Shown: positions 10,491-23,400, numbered from the stretch's first letter. The stretch is DNA of 64,000 nt from Rugalucina vietnamica (GCA_964017185.1 OZ024869.1:53532761-53596760), one strand, 5' to 3'. Numbers and translations are program-made. The notes: generated from the letters alone by a model not told the origin.

Positions 10491-11596
10491 GAGCTAAAAA
10501 AGCTTTTGCTGACAAAAAAAATGCAGAGTATGCGAAACGGGAATTCATTGAATGTCTCGAGTAGGCGAAACGGGAGTAGGCGAAACGGGACCAAATCATA
10601 TATCTACCGTCCGGGTCAAATATATTTATCGATTTTGAAGTAATTTTCAATCAACGGGCAATATTCAATGTTATTACGACGGGACTCGTATTTGTTATGC
10701 AAAACGGATTTAAAATACATTATATATGTGCAATATTATGGCGTCTAGGAAATTTAATATTTATTTTTTTAACATAATGATTGAATCTAACGATATAATT
10801 TCTAGCCTTGCTTTGTGTTGTGTTTTTCTGCGCCAGGTAAACTTACTTCTGCTTGTGCCTGTTCAGCTTTACTGGTCGGGGTGTGTCTGCTCTGCACAGA
10901 TCTGCAATGCGACAATGCAATGGTTTAACCCCTTGATTTATTACAAGGGGATTTGTGTTATGTCTTGGCATTTAAGTTTTCTGCTGTTTGCACCTTATGT
11001 GCGTTTTCATATTTTAGTTACACTGTACGTTTTGGCCTGGTAACTGAGTGGCCACCTATTGGGAAATTAGCTGCTCGCTCGGCTGACGATATGTTTACGT
11101 GATTGTTAATTTAGTTTTTCCAACCTCGGTTTTTGGAGTGGGAATTTCTTTCTGATTACGCCATTTCCTGATCATTGCCTACTTTTACCTCTCTCAGTGT
11201 GAAGACAGCTCGGCGGACTAGGCGGATGCAACATTGTTTGCTTTATTACAAGGAGCTCAGACTCTGGATGAAGACAGCTTCGAGAAATTGCGATGTATGC
11301 TTTATTACAACCGGGGTCACAATTAGTAGGCTCTTAAATGATAAAAACGAGTAATTTAATTTCGTTTTCTATTAAGCCAGCATTAAGACAACATTTATAT
11401 ATTTTGCAAAAACAAGCATTTTATTCTACTGAAACAATGTGTGCTATCAGGAAAACATGTCCGTGAAACAAGAACATCTAAAACAATTTTTTTTCAATGA
11501 AATTTTCAAGTTTTGCAGATGAAAACTATGTATTATATTGCAAAGGCAAGTTTTCGTAATGACACATGGTTACGTATTCTATACTGTTTAAATTTG

Positions 11597-11629
<33 letters not shown>

Positions 11630-11872
11630 ATGTATTTTCCGTATGTATTTCCAGAATAGGTTTTTCTGCTAAAATCTGTGTTTTGGATGAAACTATCTGC
11701 AGTGCTATAATACGGAATAAATGACAGAAACACTGTAATTAAATATTTAAAGAAAAAACATACATGATTAACGTCATCAATAAGATACATGGCCCCTACA
11801 CAGCCGAGCATCTCAACAATAAGAAACTGTACACCGTGTATCTTATACATTAAGCTAATCTGTAACATAATT
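10491..11872. repeat. Dispersed repeat family D remnants and a poly(A) run; no gene
   Basis: A short tandem of GTAGGCGAAACGGGA (about 10530-10595) is followed by unassigned sequence. At about 10920-11190 lies a copy of a dispersed repeat with landmarks GTAACTGAGTGGCCACCTA and CTCGGTTTTTGGAGTGGGAA. The same landmarks recur at about 29525-29600, 35400-35690 and 62850-62960. A run of about 31 A lies at about 11598-11628. No supported coding region. Confidence 0.6.
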
Positions 11873-11910
11873 GAGCCGGCGCCGCCTCGTGAGAAAACCA
11901 ACAATATGCA
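11873..11910 (+). mobile_element. MITE family A, 5'-end fragment
   Basis: Starts GAGCCGGCGCCGCCTCGTGA and continues into the AAAACCAACAAT stretch typical of family A, then switches to the foldback element at 11914. Only the first 30 or so bases of the MITE are present. Confidence 0.65.
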
Positions 11911-11913
11911 AAT

Positions 11914-12476
11914 GGCATGTAAGGACATTTGCCCCCTAACTCATCTAAGGGTTTGGACATTTGCCCCCTCATCAAATGTATAAAGGTGGACATTTGCCCC
12001 CCTCTCCCCAGCCAGGGGATGGGCACATAGACAGTAACATCCTCTTAGAGCTCAGCGTAGTTTTGTCACAGAATTGCAAGAGCAATTACAAAGTTTGAGA
12101 ACCAATCTGATTCGCTAACCTAATTAGGCTTAACATTGCCTATTGTCAATTTAGAACTATATTAAAATAATGTTTATACATGTAATTATTATTTTACAAT
12201 GAAGTTTAGTACTATACATGCTGATTAAAATTGTTTTGAAATTACAGAATATTATAATTATTAGGACTCACTATTATTAACATCACTCAATTGTATGATT
12301 TTAATTTGATAACTTGTCAGTGAAAATTGCACTTGCCCTAATAATTGTAAACCAAGCTTTAAATCCATTGATTAGGTGTAAACAAGGAGGGGGCAATTGT
12401 CCTAGGTATGCACATTGATGAGGGGGCAAATGTCCAACTCTGCCAATCAGTTAGGGGGCAAATGTCCTTACATGCC
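11914..12476. mobile_element. Foldback element with GGACATTTGCCCCC repeats (about 563 bp)
   Basis: The left end GGCATGTAAGGACATTTGCC is repeated inverted at the right end (12449-12476). Each arm carries three copies of GGACATTTGCCCCC, in opposite orientation in the two arms. The AT-rich centre (about 12050-12370) has no open frame. One more unit and a run of about 15 G follow at 12485-12516. Structure suggests a foldback or MITE-type element; no convincing target duplication was found. Confidence 0.65.
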
Positions 12477-12623
12477 ATATTTGGGCAGGGGGCAAATGTC
12501 CGGGGGGGGGGGGGGAACATGTCCTACACTCATTTCGATATACCTTGCAGCTCTAGTTCGACGGCTATTAATGATTTGTTTTGTTACTGAGCGAAGATAC
12601 TGACCGTCTAAGATGATTTTGCA

Positions 12624-15600
12624 GTAGTCCAGTTGCCAAACAAGGATTTGGCCTGTGACCTGGAAATGTGTGCCGCATAAAATGTTTTTATGGATTTCAC
12701 TTCTTGATACCTTTCAGATGAAGAATCCGAGTGATGCCACCTTGGCATCATTGAGCATTTTGAAATATTCAAAAATTCAAAATGGCCGACAAATGGCGGA
12801 AAATATTGCAAAAATCAACATAATACATGTATGTGAAGCAAAAAGCTCACTTCTCTCGTTGTCCTTACTGTCTTCTTCTGGTTCATCAGACCATGTCATT
12901 TCAAAAACTGCATCATGAATTGTTTGAAAAAATCAAAAATCAAGATGACCTCCAAGATGGTTTGCATAAACAAGAAAACAGCATCCCAGAGTTGCATATA
13001 CTCAATGTTTTTTGTTTAAAATGCTCATTTTATGTTCTTATTAACAAAAACACCATAATTTAATTTTGTGTATGTTTTGACGCTCCAGTCACAACAAAAA
13101 AGGCAAGATGGTGACCAAGATGGCCGCCGCAAAAATGATATAGAGAACTTGGTCTCTAATAAACTGTCTTAACTGTCTTGTTTTTGACTTTACTTTATTT
13201 TGTTAACAGTTCAAGTTTGAGTTAAGTTCTGACCCAACATCATAACAATGATGCAAGATGGTGGTCAAAATGGCCGCCTTAATCTTAGTACAAGGGTACA
13301 TGTAAATGGCCTCTGATTCAAAAAGCTTATCTAAACGTATATTTGTTAAGTTTTAAGTAAGCAGAATAAACGGAGGGATGCAAATCTTCATCATATAATG
13401 AAAGATAGAACAGGCACTTTATTCTAAAACCGAGATTAGGTATTCGTCTGTGTCATTACCATTGTATTACTTAGCAAAGTCATCAGCTATATTTTTCAAC
13501 TATTGCAACAATTGTTTCTTCAATTCAATTGCATTTGCAAAACACTATACAGGCTTATTGATTTATGAAACGCCTCTATTTCGATGATGAGCATGGTTGT
13601 TCAGAAGCATACCCACAGCAAATCTTTCTACTTGAAGTATACTATCTGTTGCTGGAGCCACACTGTCTACTGTTGTAATTGGCACACGCGCTCAGAACCC
13701 TTCAACATTATTTCGACCACCTGACTTAAGTTGGATATAAGACCAAGCGTGGATTGTCAAATGGATGTCTGGACATATATTGGTTTCTCATTATTTTGCG
13801 TATATGGTGATTATATGCATTAAGCTTTGGAGTGTTTATTAGCAATTGCTTACCAGTTTTACATTAAACCGTAATTATATCTTACAGAAATAATTCTACG
13901 TTGCTGCCATAACATCCTCCAAATGCGATAATTTCCCTGATATTATCTGGTAATGGCTTACTCAGTTTAAGCTTGTCATGTATGAAACCCTTTGACATTG
14001 ATTTCAAACTGGACTGCAAGAAGGAAGCAGACTACGGTCTGATGTTTTACCACTTAATCCAATATTTACGGTCCTTCAAATGTCCCTTTTATATGGCCCA
14101 TTCCCTTTCGCATTTAATGTTTTCTCTGTTCTTAAAGGGACTTGGTTTTACTTTTTATTATTTTCGGTTTACATTGATTGTAGATATTTAATCTTGAGCA
14201 ATACATAGACGTTTGAGTATGACGCTTACATATTTTCCTCAATGGTTCGCAACCATCTCACTTCTTGCCACTGTTACACTATGTCTACACTATGTCTCAC
14301 CTGAACTGCGTTAGCGTTAGGTTCGAACACGATCGGCGAGTGTGCTTTTGATCAGTCTGTGATATCACAGCCCTTTAATGTGAGAGTCACAGTTGCATGC
14401 ACAATCATGAAATACCTAAATCATCGGATCTTTTCAACATTGGTTTTAAAGATGTCATCCGCTGAGGAGTTCGAATAGTGTTGAGAGAATGCTAGTGCTT
14501 TTTGTCAAAACTCTTGTCTTGCTGGAGAAGTCACAAGTTTGGTTATGCTTTTAATGCTACAGTCAAAGTGACAATGGGTCGTCCACAGAATTGCACAGCC
14601 CATCGGTTATGACTGTATCAGGCCAGCGCAGTGTATGTGGATTTCTCAAATTGTACATTTTGCTTCCAAACATATTATGTGTTCGTAATCCTCTTGTCCC
14701 CGCTGTCCCCCAACATTGAAGAATGTTGGGATCCATCTCCTGAGGGTATACCATGGCAAGGTAAATCTACCTGGAAGTGACTTAAATAAATAATATTTGC
14801 TTCAAATGCGTTTGTGGCTTTTACTTTAATGAGTTTGCGTACCGCCATTGTAACAGCCATAGAAGTGATCAAGCGATCATCGTTTGGAAACTTTCCAGCC
14901 AACTTTTTCAAGTTCATCCATCAATATCAATCCATGCGCTTAGAAGACTGAGTCAAGGTATACACGTGTATTTATTTAAAATGTGACAACAGCAAAATGT
15001 ATATAAAGTTGTGATGTTGTATTTCCCAATATTCAGAGTTTCTATGCACGTTTTAAACTTTTTCTGTTCTTAGCATTAGCGTCAGTTCGACTCTTCCTTT
15101 CATCTTTGTGAACCAGCTTTATCTGCGTTTCTCAGTCTGTTACATTCTTTCCGAATATGCTTCAGACCAAGCGCCTAGCGTTTTATAGCTCTAATGAAGG
15201 ATTCACTAAATAATCTTCAAAAATGCAGTTCTCTTTTCTTCTTTATTATATTTAAACTGTAAATGTTACGAGTACTTCCCTCCCTTTATTCTGCTAAATC
15301 TATATGCAACACATTAAACTAATGTTTTCTTCAGTGAAGACGATCTCAGTCGTATTAAAATTACGTAGGACATATACGCCCCAGTATCATTTTGCGGTGT
15401 CAAAACATAACACGAATATGAAATTGCGATGTTTACACCATAAAATTATCATTTCAAATACAAGTCATTCAGTATTTGCATCACTGGAATACTGCTGTAG
15501 CCAGAGAACATTAAAACATGAATATGATGGTCCTCTTGGTCACCATCTTCTTTTATTGTTATCAAGTTGGGTCAAGTAATCAAAAACAGTTCATTTGTCA

Positions 15601-16350
15601 ACATAATTTGAACATTGAATTACAAAACATTGAGCAAATGCAGCACTGGAATGCTGATTCAATCTGAAATTATGTACTCATATATTATGATTATGGCTGT
15701 CGTCTTGGCCACCATCTTGGCTCATTTTTATAATGTGGGAATAAACAATAAACCTTGCTGCTCACAACATTATATGAGCATTTCAAACGCGTTACATTTA
15801 GTATATTCTGCACAGGATTGGATTTTTAATCAGAGAACACAACCTTTTAAATTATAATTATGGCGGCCATTTTGGTCGCCATCTTTTTTTGCTGTTATAA
15901 TGTGGGGTCATAATCGAAAACCAAACACTTACGTATTATGTGTACAACAAAAATGGACTTCGAAGCACAATACACTGTTTTATGCAACACTTGAATGCCG
16001 TTTTATTAAGAAAATATTGCTTTTAGTATTATTGTGGCAGCCATCTTGTCCGCCATCTTGCCTAATAATAATGACATGGGGGTCAAATCTTAGAGTTATC
16101 TTTTTTATATTGTTTACAGCGTAAATTGAGCATTTTAAACACAGAGAAATGAGTTTATTAAACCCTGGGGTGCCGTTTTCTTGTTTATGGCGACCATCTT
16201 GGACGCAATCTTGATTTTTTTTAAAAACGCTCAATGATGCCAAGGTGGCATCATGCAGTTTCTCAACTAGCATGGCCCAGTGAACTGGAAACCACAATAA
16301 AATTTCATGCGGCACCATCTTCAAGGTTATGCTGATGGCTACTGGACTAC
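12624..16350. mobile_element. Large non-autonomous element with long, repeat-built inverted arms (about 3.7 kb)
   Basis: Outer ends match as inverted repeats (GTAGTCCAGTTGCC at 12624 and the inverse of GTAGTCCAGTAGCC at 16350). Both arms carry GATGCCACCTTGGCATCATTG (12731 region and 16230 region, inverted), then repeats at about 170-bp spacing built around CAAGATGGCCGCC or its inverse. These occur at about 12945, 13103 and 13255 in the left arm, and at about 15530, 15695, 15862, 16037 and 16187 in the right arm. The centre (about 13400-15250) has no recognisable gene. A clear target duplication was not found, so the outer limits are approximate. Confidence 0.65.
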
Positions 16351-17897
16351 AGGGGAAAATGCATTATTATTGTGAAATTAATTACATATTTTCTATTCCA
16401 ACGAAACGGACACCGAGGCCAGAAGCCTACAACGACCAAACAACGAGCACATTTTATTTTTGGTAAAATAAATTTTATCACGATAATACAAGTGGGTTAG
16501 CGTTTTGGGTAACCATCACGATCTATTTCATCCTCTTGATTGATACGATCGCTTTGTGTAATATAAGCATTTCATATCTATCTCAGAGAACTTTGACAAG
16601 AATGACAGGGTATGATTTTGGACCCCGCCCATTGGTACTGTGTGAGAAATAGATGGACTGCTTGTGTCGCCAGACTCATGATTGACTGACCGACAGTCTG
16701 TTTACCGGTTTACCGCTTGAAGGTCTGGGCCTGGCTGCCTAGGAAAACTAGTTAAGCCAAACCAGTCTTGACGGAATATTGCAATCGGTGTTCCGTTTAT
16801 AGACCTCTCCACTCCTGTCATGGAAGTGGAGTGCAGGTTAGCCAGAGGATCAAAACCAGCCTTGCATATAAACGTACTTGTTTGCTTGATTGGGATATAC
16901 ATTAAAAGCATATTTCACATGCATGCCATTTCACCCCAATCTTGGGTAGGAGGCATCATCGTTTCGTGCTATTTCGTGCTTATAATTGGCCGACTCACAC
17001 CTTATATACTAAAAGCTAAGCCTCTCTATTTTGAAGTTAAGACTAGCTTTGAAAGTGTATCTGTTATTACTTTGAATGTTTAAAAATTGCACATTTCACT
17101 TTTATTATACATTTGTCGGGACACTCATAAAAAGGACTAAGTGTAACTGAAACAAAACGCTTCATTTTGGTGAATTTGGTGGGCATATTCTATAATACAT
17201 GAAGATGGCGTAGAGGATATTTACTTTTTTGAGGTGAATACCAAATACATTTCATGGAGTGAGATGAAAATTTAGATGTTTTCAAGTCACGAGATGAAAT
17301 ATATTTGGTATTTACCGATAAAAAGTAAATTCTTTTTATTTTATACAATACACGGGCATTTTCCTATTCACAAAGCAGGCGGTGAAAAAGCAAAAACCAA
17401 AAATTTTTGAAAACACAAATAATTTTGGCACCACATTGTTCCTAACGTTCAAACTAAGAAAATGAAGACCCACACTTTATGTTTTCGTTCGTAAATAACA
17501 GAGTTATAGGCATTTGAATTTCTGAAGTGAGGCCAAGTGAATGGAAACGTCAGAAGTAAAACAAACTCTGCAGTGAAAATATCGGCTGATATCAATCACT
17601 AGTGAAAATATCAATATCAATTCTTTAGTGAAAATATCACTTTTATCCACTTTTGAGATACATTAATTTCACTGCTAAGTATAAAATAAATTATGTTATC
17701 AGGTAGTATAAATGATCTTGCACTTGAAATACTTTCATAAACTAGTCTTGTCAGGAAAATGTTTGGCAATACAGGTACAGTTAGAAAAATAATCATATGA
17801 AGAGGTCGTTTTTGAGCAATTTTTCTGAAATTGGACTTATTGAAATACCCAATATTACACAGATATTAAACATGACTACAGTGATCTGGTGATATGA
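16351..17897. other. No recognisable gene
   Basis: AT-rich sequence with short open frames only. About 17570-17650 has a few near repeats of AGTGAAAATATCA. Nothing else could be named before the second arm of the inverted duplication begins at 17898. Confidence 0.45.
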
Positions 17898-18357
17898 ATG
17901 GACTAACGACGGGAATGCAGTTGATAAAAAAATGAAAGAAAACTCGCCTAAACTTGAAAGAAAGCTCGCCTATCTCCTAATAGATTACGAAAACAACCCA
18001 TACTTGTTAATTGAAAACGGTAGTTTAGCGCAATCTGAATGTCCACAACCCACAAAATTTTTGACGAAAATGAACCATGGCACGTTCCATTGATTTAGGC
18101 TACATAGGTTTGCCAACAGCGCTTTTTATTATGGGTCCATTGACCACATTAATACTGAACAGCGCCCACAAATTTATAGTCAAATGTTTAATGCATTTTG
18201 AAATTCATAAAATGTTTTTTTACATCAGTATAGTTTCTTTCTATACGTGCCCAGAGGGGCCCTTTGAACCAGCATGGCATTTTGCCGCTACTGAATATAA
18301 GGAATACGGTAATAAGATAACGCAGCAAGGAATAGTGAACAATTAATGATGAAATAA

Positions 18358-19220
18358 GGACAATCTGACAAATAAGGAACGGCTGTGCTGCGTCATCATG
18401 GACTGTACGATTCTGTCAGATGCGGTCAGTGGTGACCTTTGGGAGGGGCTTATTAATGATATGGAAGTTGTGAGCAGAAACCTTTGTTTTGCTCTCCATT
18501 TGAAGAGAACCACATTATTGAGTGAACATAATTAGGAAGTACCATTTTTTCTCCTTTTCAGTAGGTTGCAGTGTTTCTAGTAGTAAGCATTAATTATCTT
18601 AAGGGCCTTTTATATTAAAGATCTAAATTGCATTCATAGGTTAAAGTAATGTAAGCATTAATTAAGTTTTCTATAAAGTAGGTTTTTATGTACATTTTTT
18701 TATGCTGTAGTTGAGCAATGTCTCTTTAGTTGACATGGTTTAATGTGCATATTGTAAATATGTTAAGACTTAGGTGGAGGGTAACCCGTCTTCTGAGAGG
18801 CCATTGTCCAAGTCGGCATACTGCATGGTGGAAATAGAGTATTCTCGACCGAGGATCCAGCATTAATTGTGTCCCCACGTCCTAGAGTGTATACGTGGAT
18901 GTCACTGGGAGGAATTGTTGGTTTATGAAGATTCCTTAGCCTACTCTGTGAAATAGCGGGGTTGGACTTGAAGTTATTTGAACATTATTTTTGAAAGGCA
19001 CCTGTAAACAGGATATTATTCTGTAGCCGCGAGGTCTTGCCCTTAGTTGTTGCCCTGAGAGAATCCTAATGCGTCTAAAGTGCTGAACTATAAACGCTGC
19101 CTCGTAAATGTAATGTTAAAAAAGTATAAAGTTAGAAAAAACTCAAGAAGATACGTATATACTACGGTGACCCTATCAAGGGTGGAACCCCTTTATACAG
19201 ATACAGATACAGATGAAATA
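18358..19220 (+). mobile_element. Retrotransposon-like insertion (863 bp) with 9-bp target duplication
   Basis: In arm 1 the corresponding site is uninterrupted (inverse of 8700 region). Here GATGAAATA occurs at 18349-18357 and again at 19212-19220, flanking the insert. The insert ends in a short ATACAG repeat, a common kind of LINE or SINE 3' terminus. No long open frame remains, so it is either a 5'-truncated LINE or a non-coding retroposon. Confidence 0.7.
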
Positions 19221-19396
19221 CAACATGCACGTTTACTGTATCTGGCAATGCATCCACTGAGAAACGATTAAATTAACGGTGCTGTACATAAAATAATGGT
19301 AGAATGGGAACACAAGAAATGATACAACAATGATATCAAGTTTGATAGACATGATAAGGTTTTTCTTTCTAGGGATTTGGCGGCCCTAAAGAGAGC

Positions 19397-20630
19397 TTAT
19401 GGAGTAGCCACAATGCGGCCATAGCTACAAAGAAGCAGGAGCTTCCATCCGCCTTTCCTCCTCGGCAGGTCATGGAGGCGGTTCGAACGTGGGCATCGAG
19501 GATAATCAGGCTCCTGGGCATCTTTCCATACCTCCTCTTCTTCGATCGACTCCTCGGCATCTTTCCACACCTCCTCTTCTTCGATCGCCTCCTCGGCATC
19601 TTTCCATAGCTCCTCTTCCTCGATCGCTTCCTCGGCATCTTTCCATAGCTCCTCTTCCTCGATCGCTTCCTCGGCATCTTTCCATAGCTCCTCTTCCTCG
19701 ATCGCCTCCTCGGCATCTTTCCATAGCTCCTCTTCCTCGATCGCCTCCTCGACATCTTTCCATAGCTCTTCTTCCTCGATCGCCTCCTCGACATCTTTCC
19801 ATAGCTTCTCTTCCTCGATCACCTCGGCATCTTTCCATAGCTCCTCTTCCTCGATCGCCTCCTCGGCATCTTTCCATAGCTCCTCTTCCTCGATCGCCTC
19901 CTCAGCATCTTTCCATAGCTCCTCTTCCTCGATCGCCTCCTCGGCATCTTTCCATAGCTCCTCTTCCTCGATCGCCTCCTCGACATCTTTCCATAGCTCT
20001 TCTTCCTCGATCGCCTCCTCGGCATCTTTCCATAGCTCCTCTTCCTCGATCGCCTCCTCGGCATCTTTCCATAGCTCCTCTTCCTCGATCGCCTCCTCGA
20101 CATCTTTCCATAACTCCTCTTCCTCGATCGCCTCCTCGACATCTTTCCATAGCTCCTCTTCCTCGATCGCCTCCTCGGCATCTTTCCATAGCTCCTCTTC
20201 CTCGATCACCTCCTCGACATCTTTCCATAGCTCTTCTTCCTCGATCGCTTCCTCGGCATCTTTCCATAGCTCCTCTTCCTCGATCACCTCCTCGACATCT
20301 TTCCATACCTCCTCTTCTTTGATCTCCTCCTCCGCGTCTTCGACCACTTCTTCCACATCTTCCCCGAAAATTTCTTGGAAAAAGGCATTGCCAATTAATT
20401 TGGCTGGGTCCTCTTCGTATTCTTCTTCTTCTGAACGCGGTTTTACTTTTTCTGTCTCAAACTCTTCTTGCACCAGCCAGTACCTTGCAGACTGTTTGAC
20501 GAACTCGGGAGCCCCGCTCCCATAGTGCATCCCACTGCAAGTCCCCTCCACCACCTGAACCTTAAAAACATATATCTTTGCAAATAAGGTTTTCGTGTAT
20601 AAACTTACACTCGCCTCGACTTGGAAATTT
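19397..20630 (-). pseudogene. Second copy of the 13-residue-repeat gene, 5'-truncated
   Basis: The open frame matches the gene at 7062-8510 from residue 14 or so onward: FQVEASVSLY, then an in-frame loss of nine residues after FAKI, the YGSGAPEF block, the acidic stretch, 20 repeats, and the tail ending LLLCSYGRI. Upstream of FQVEAS there is no ATG: a TTG and then an in-frame TGA (20642-20644) lie just outside the homology. Without an upstream exon this copy cannot start normally. The frame is otherwise intact, so decay is recent, or an unseen 5' exon supplies the start. Confidence 0.75.
19526..20302 (-). repeat. 39-bp minisatellite, 20 units
   Basis: 777 bp: nineteen 39-bp units and one 36-bp unit. 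It has fewer units than the inverted copy (23), which shows unit gain or loss since duplication. The 36-bp unit keeps the frame. Confidence 0.95.
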
Positions 20631-20641
20631 GATGAGGACAA

Positions 20642-21776
20642 TCAGGCTTAAATGTCGTCTGGTAAACTGCTAGTCCATGAGCTCATATGTATCCCTTGTG
20701 GATTTTGGAATCTAGAATCGGCAGACAAAGTAGGAATTCCTACTTTGAGCAGGTGCTATTCTGGAATTAACTCTTTCTATGTGCCTAACATATATACTAT
20801 ACTGAGCCAAACTCATAACGCAACATCAGTTTAGTTTTAATGTTATACTCCAGAACGCTATTTAAGTAACTTTGCTCTACTGAATTAGATTGCCGGACGA
20901 TCGACAAGTCTCAGAACAACTTGGTTGTAACATTCTGTCTTATGCGTCTCAAGAAATTAATCATTTTTCAGAGGTAGGATATTGGCAAAAAATGAATTGC
21001 ACTGTGATTTTCCAGACAGCAACGTGACGTGAATTCGTACCCTAGAAATTAATTCCGGATTTCAGGATTATCCCTGCTCCACTTTAGACAATGAATAATT
21101 TTACTGTCAAAAGATCAGTTTTGCTCTATCTATCTTCAGTTTTTAGCAGAGTTCAAGACTCATTTTTGCCCCCAACCGTTCAAGTTAACTCACATTTTTA
21201 CATTTGTTACAGAGGTTCCTGACCCAACAATTTGATGTTTTTGTGTTTTGTAACAATGCTGAATAATGGAATGAAGATGTTTCCACAATGGTTTCATTAC
21301 AAACATTCGCCATTAGAATTTTTCACCAATTCCACGAGGTCCACACCATCCGCGACAAGTGCGATGTTGATGCCCAGTTACATTACGAGAACCTGCAGTG
21401 GGACCAAAAGAAAGAAGTTGTGGAGACCGTCTTCTTCCATGATGAAGACGCCTCTTCCCGACTTACTCTGATCGAGGTTTGCTACTCCTACCAGACTGGC
21501 GTCGGTGGACTTCCCTGTTCAATGGAGGGACCAACTGAATGGGGATTTTGAGACAGGTCACCGGAGGATCGGACCGAGATTTCGGTCCGTGATTCGGTTC
21601 CCGACGTACCCACAGAGGAACCGTGCGTGCTGCTGTCTGGGCCACCGTAGGATGGAACTGTTTTCTCGGGTCGAGACTCCGAGCCGTGTCCAGGTTACCT
21701 GGCTGAAGACGTCCCAGACTGGACCTCTCCATTAGCCAGTAAGGACCGATCCTGGATGGTGGTGAAGGAAACATGC
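20642..21776. other. No supported gene; one open frame of unknown meaning
   Basis: Mostly AT-rich. At 21288-21551 an 87-codon plus-strand frame with ordinary composition (QLHYENLQWDQKKEV) is open, but no family is recognised and no clear splice partners are seen. About 21560-21770 is GC-richer and abuts the 3' end of the LINE on the opposite strand. Confidence 0.35.
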
Positions 21777-22277
21777 CTTTATCTATCTATCTTCTGATAC
21801 CTGAGTCGATCAATTTCTGATCATCACCTCAGGTGTGGGGTGGGTGGCTAAATTTAGAATTTAGTCAAGGGAGAAAAAAACATTTGGGGTGGGCCATTAA
21901 AACTATTTACAAGATATAGATAGAGGCATGCTAAAACGCATGCCTCTGGGCCTATGATTAAATAGAAGCCTTAAATTCCTCAATGGTCTTAGATGAGACC
22001 ACTGAAGAAGGGAGACTATTCCAAACCGAAATAGTTCTGGGGAAAAATGAGTTTTTCAGGGCATCACTATAGGCAAATTTTCTTGTATACTGTAATTCAT
22101 GCGATGCCCGAGTTCGCCTTAGGTTGGGTGCCGAGGTCAGGTATTTGTCTTTATCAAGAGACACTGTACCGGAGTGTATCTTGTAGAAGAAGGTTAAGGA
22201 GGACCGCTCTCTGCGGGACTGCAGGGATGGCCACTCAAGCTCGTCAAGCATATCACCGACGCTACTGGAGTTCCTCC
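21777..22277 (-). pseudogene. CR1-like LINE, 3' part: end of the reverse transcriptase ORF and 3' UTR
   Basis: Minus strand from 22277: residues NSSSVGDMLDELEW, then FFPRTISVWNSLP and the ORF end near 21958, typical of the extreme C-terminus of CR1/Jockey-like ORF2 proteins. A 3' UTR follows with the hairpin AGAGGCATGC/GCATGCCTCT and a terminal AGATAGATAGATA run near 21777-21790, a usual LINE 3' end. It continues in frame from the fragment at 30116-30358 once the 22278-30115 insertion and one copy of CTCC are removed. Confidence 0.85.
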
Positions 22278-22389
22278 ATAGCGAAAAGGAGTTGATATAT
22301 ATCATTTTACCCTAAAATGAGAAAAGGTCTGATGTTTGTAGAAAAGGACTTTACTATAGCGAAAAGGAGTTGATATTTGTGCTATTGCT

Positions 22390-23108
22390 TCTCATTTCAA
22401 CAGAATGTGTTACGAAATTTAGATATTAGACTAAAGTAGCGGCGTAAAGAGGTGTAAAATGGCATTAAAGCTATGAGGTGGATGATACATGCAATACACA
22501 AGTATGTGTGGGGAGAGAGAGGGGTTGAGTGCAAAGAGTTTCCTTGATCTGACGGACAGAAACTTTGGTGCAGTATTTTGGCAATGTTTTTGTGTTTTTT
22601 TTTTCTTAAGAAGACAATATTTTTCAAATGAAAATGATTCTTCTCTAGTTCTTCGGTCCTAGCTTACAGTTTCCATGTGAGAGTAATTTTCCGCTACACA
22701 GAGTGATGGTGTGGGATTCAGATTTTGCGCAAAATTTTACTGAAAGAAACATTGTGCAAAATAATGACCTTCATGTGTGATGGAAGGTAAAGAGGCATTT
22801 GTTTTATGAAGTGTGGCTCTTTCTTATACGTGGTGTGCAATAATTTAGAGATAGGCAATGTCAACTGCAAAGTGTCACGCATGTGGTGAAATATGTCAAA
22901 TATTGTTTGGAAACTGGTCGCTGTTGTCTCTTTGCCTAAGAATTCTATAGCTGTATCTTATTACACGGAGAGAAAGAAGAAAGAAACAATTTCAGTGTGT
23001 ATTGAGAATCGTTTGTATATTAAGATCATGTAACTAAGCAACAAAAGGTGTGAAAACGTGTGTCAAGTTACCGTGCGGTAAACAAATTATCAGTCACGTG
23101 TCTGTTTG
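22390..23108. other. No recognisable gene
   Basis: AT-rich sequence inside the 7.84-kb insertion. Short open frames only; nothing that I can name. Confidence 0.45.
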
Positions 23109-23400
23109 CGAGTGTTAAATAGCGCGTGTCATTAATTAGATTACCAAGTATTGGAATGTTTCCTAATTTGAAATTTATTAGAATGTTTCATATCGGCCGC
23201 GGAAGTCTTATGGATAGCGTTAACTTTTAATACTTTTATTCTCGAAAAGGGAATCTGTTATAAACAAATAATTTTAAAACATGTTAGCTTTTGCAACTAA
23301 CATGTTTGCGCAATGCTAAATTTCATTAATTTAAGGAAGTTTTACGATCGTGCGGCTATGATACTTTCAAGTACAAACTTTTTTTTTTGTCTTTTTTTTT
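23109..23400 (+). repeat. Direct repeat flanking a LINE fragment, copy 1
   Basis: Starts GCGAGTGTTAAATAGCGCGT and ends in T-runs. The same sequence recurs at about 24838-25085, shorter by about 50 bp after ATCTCGAAAAGGG. The pair brackets the LINE piece at 23474-24371, so it arose by tandem duplication or by insertion into one of two neighbouring copies. Confidence 0.8.

Larger units (their letters stand above)
17898..20630 (-). repeat. Inverted duplication, arm 2
   Basis: Inverse of 7100-9159, enlarged by an 863-bp insertion at 18358-19220. It contains the truncated second copy of the 13-residue-repeat gene. The homology stops abruptly at 20630, so promoter and start codon of the gene were not copied or have been lost. 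Confidence 0.9.
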
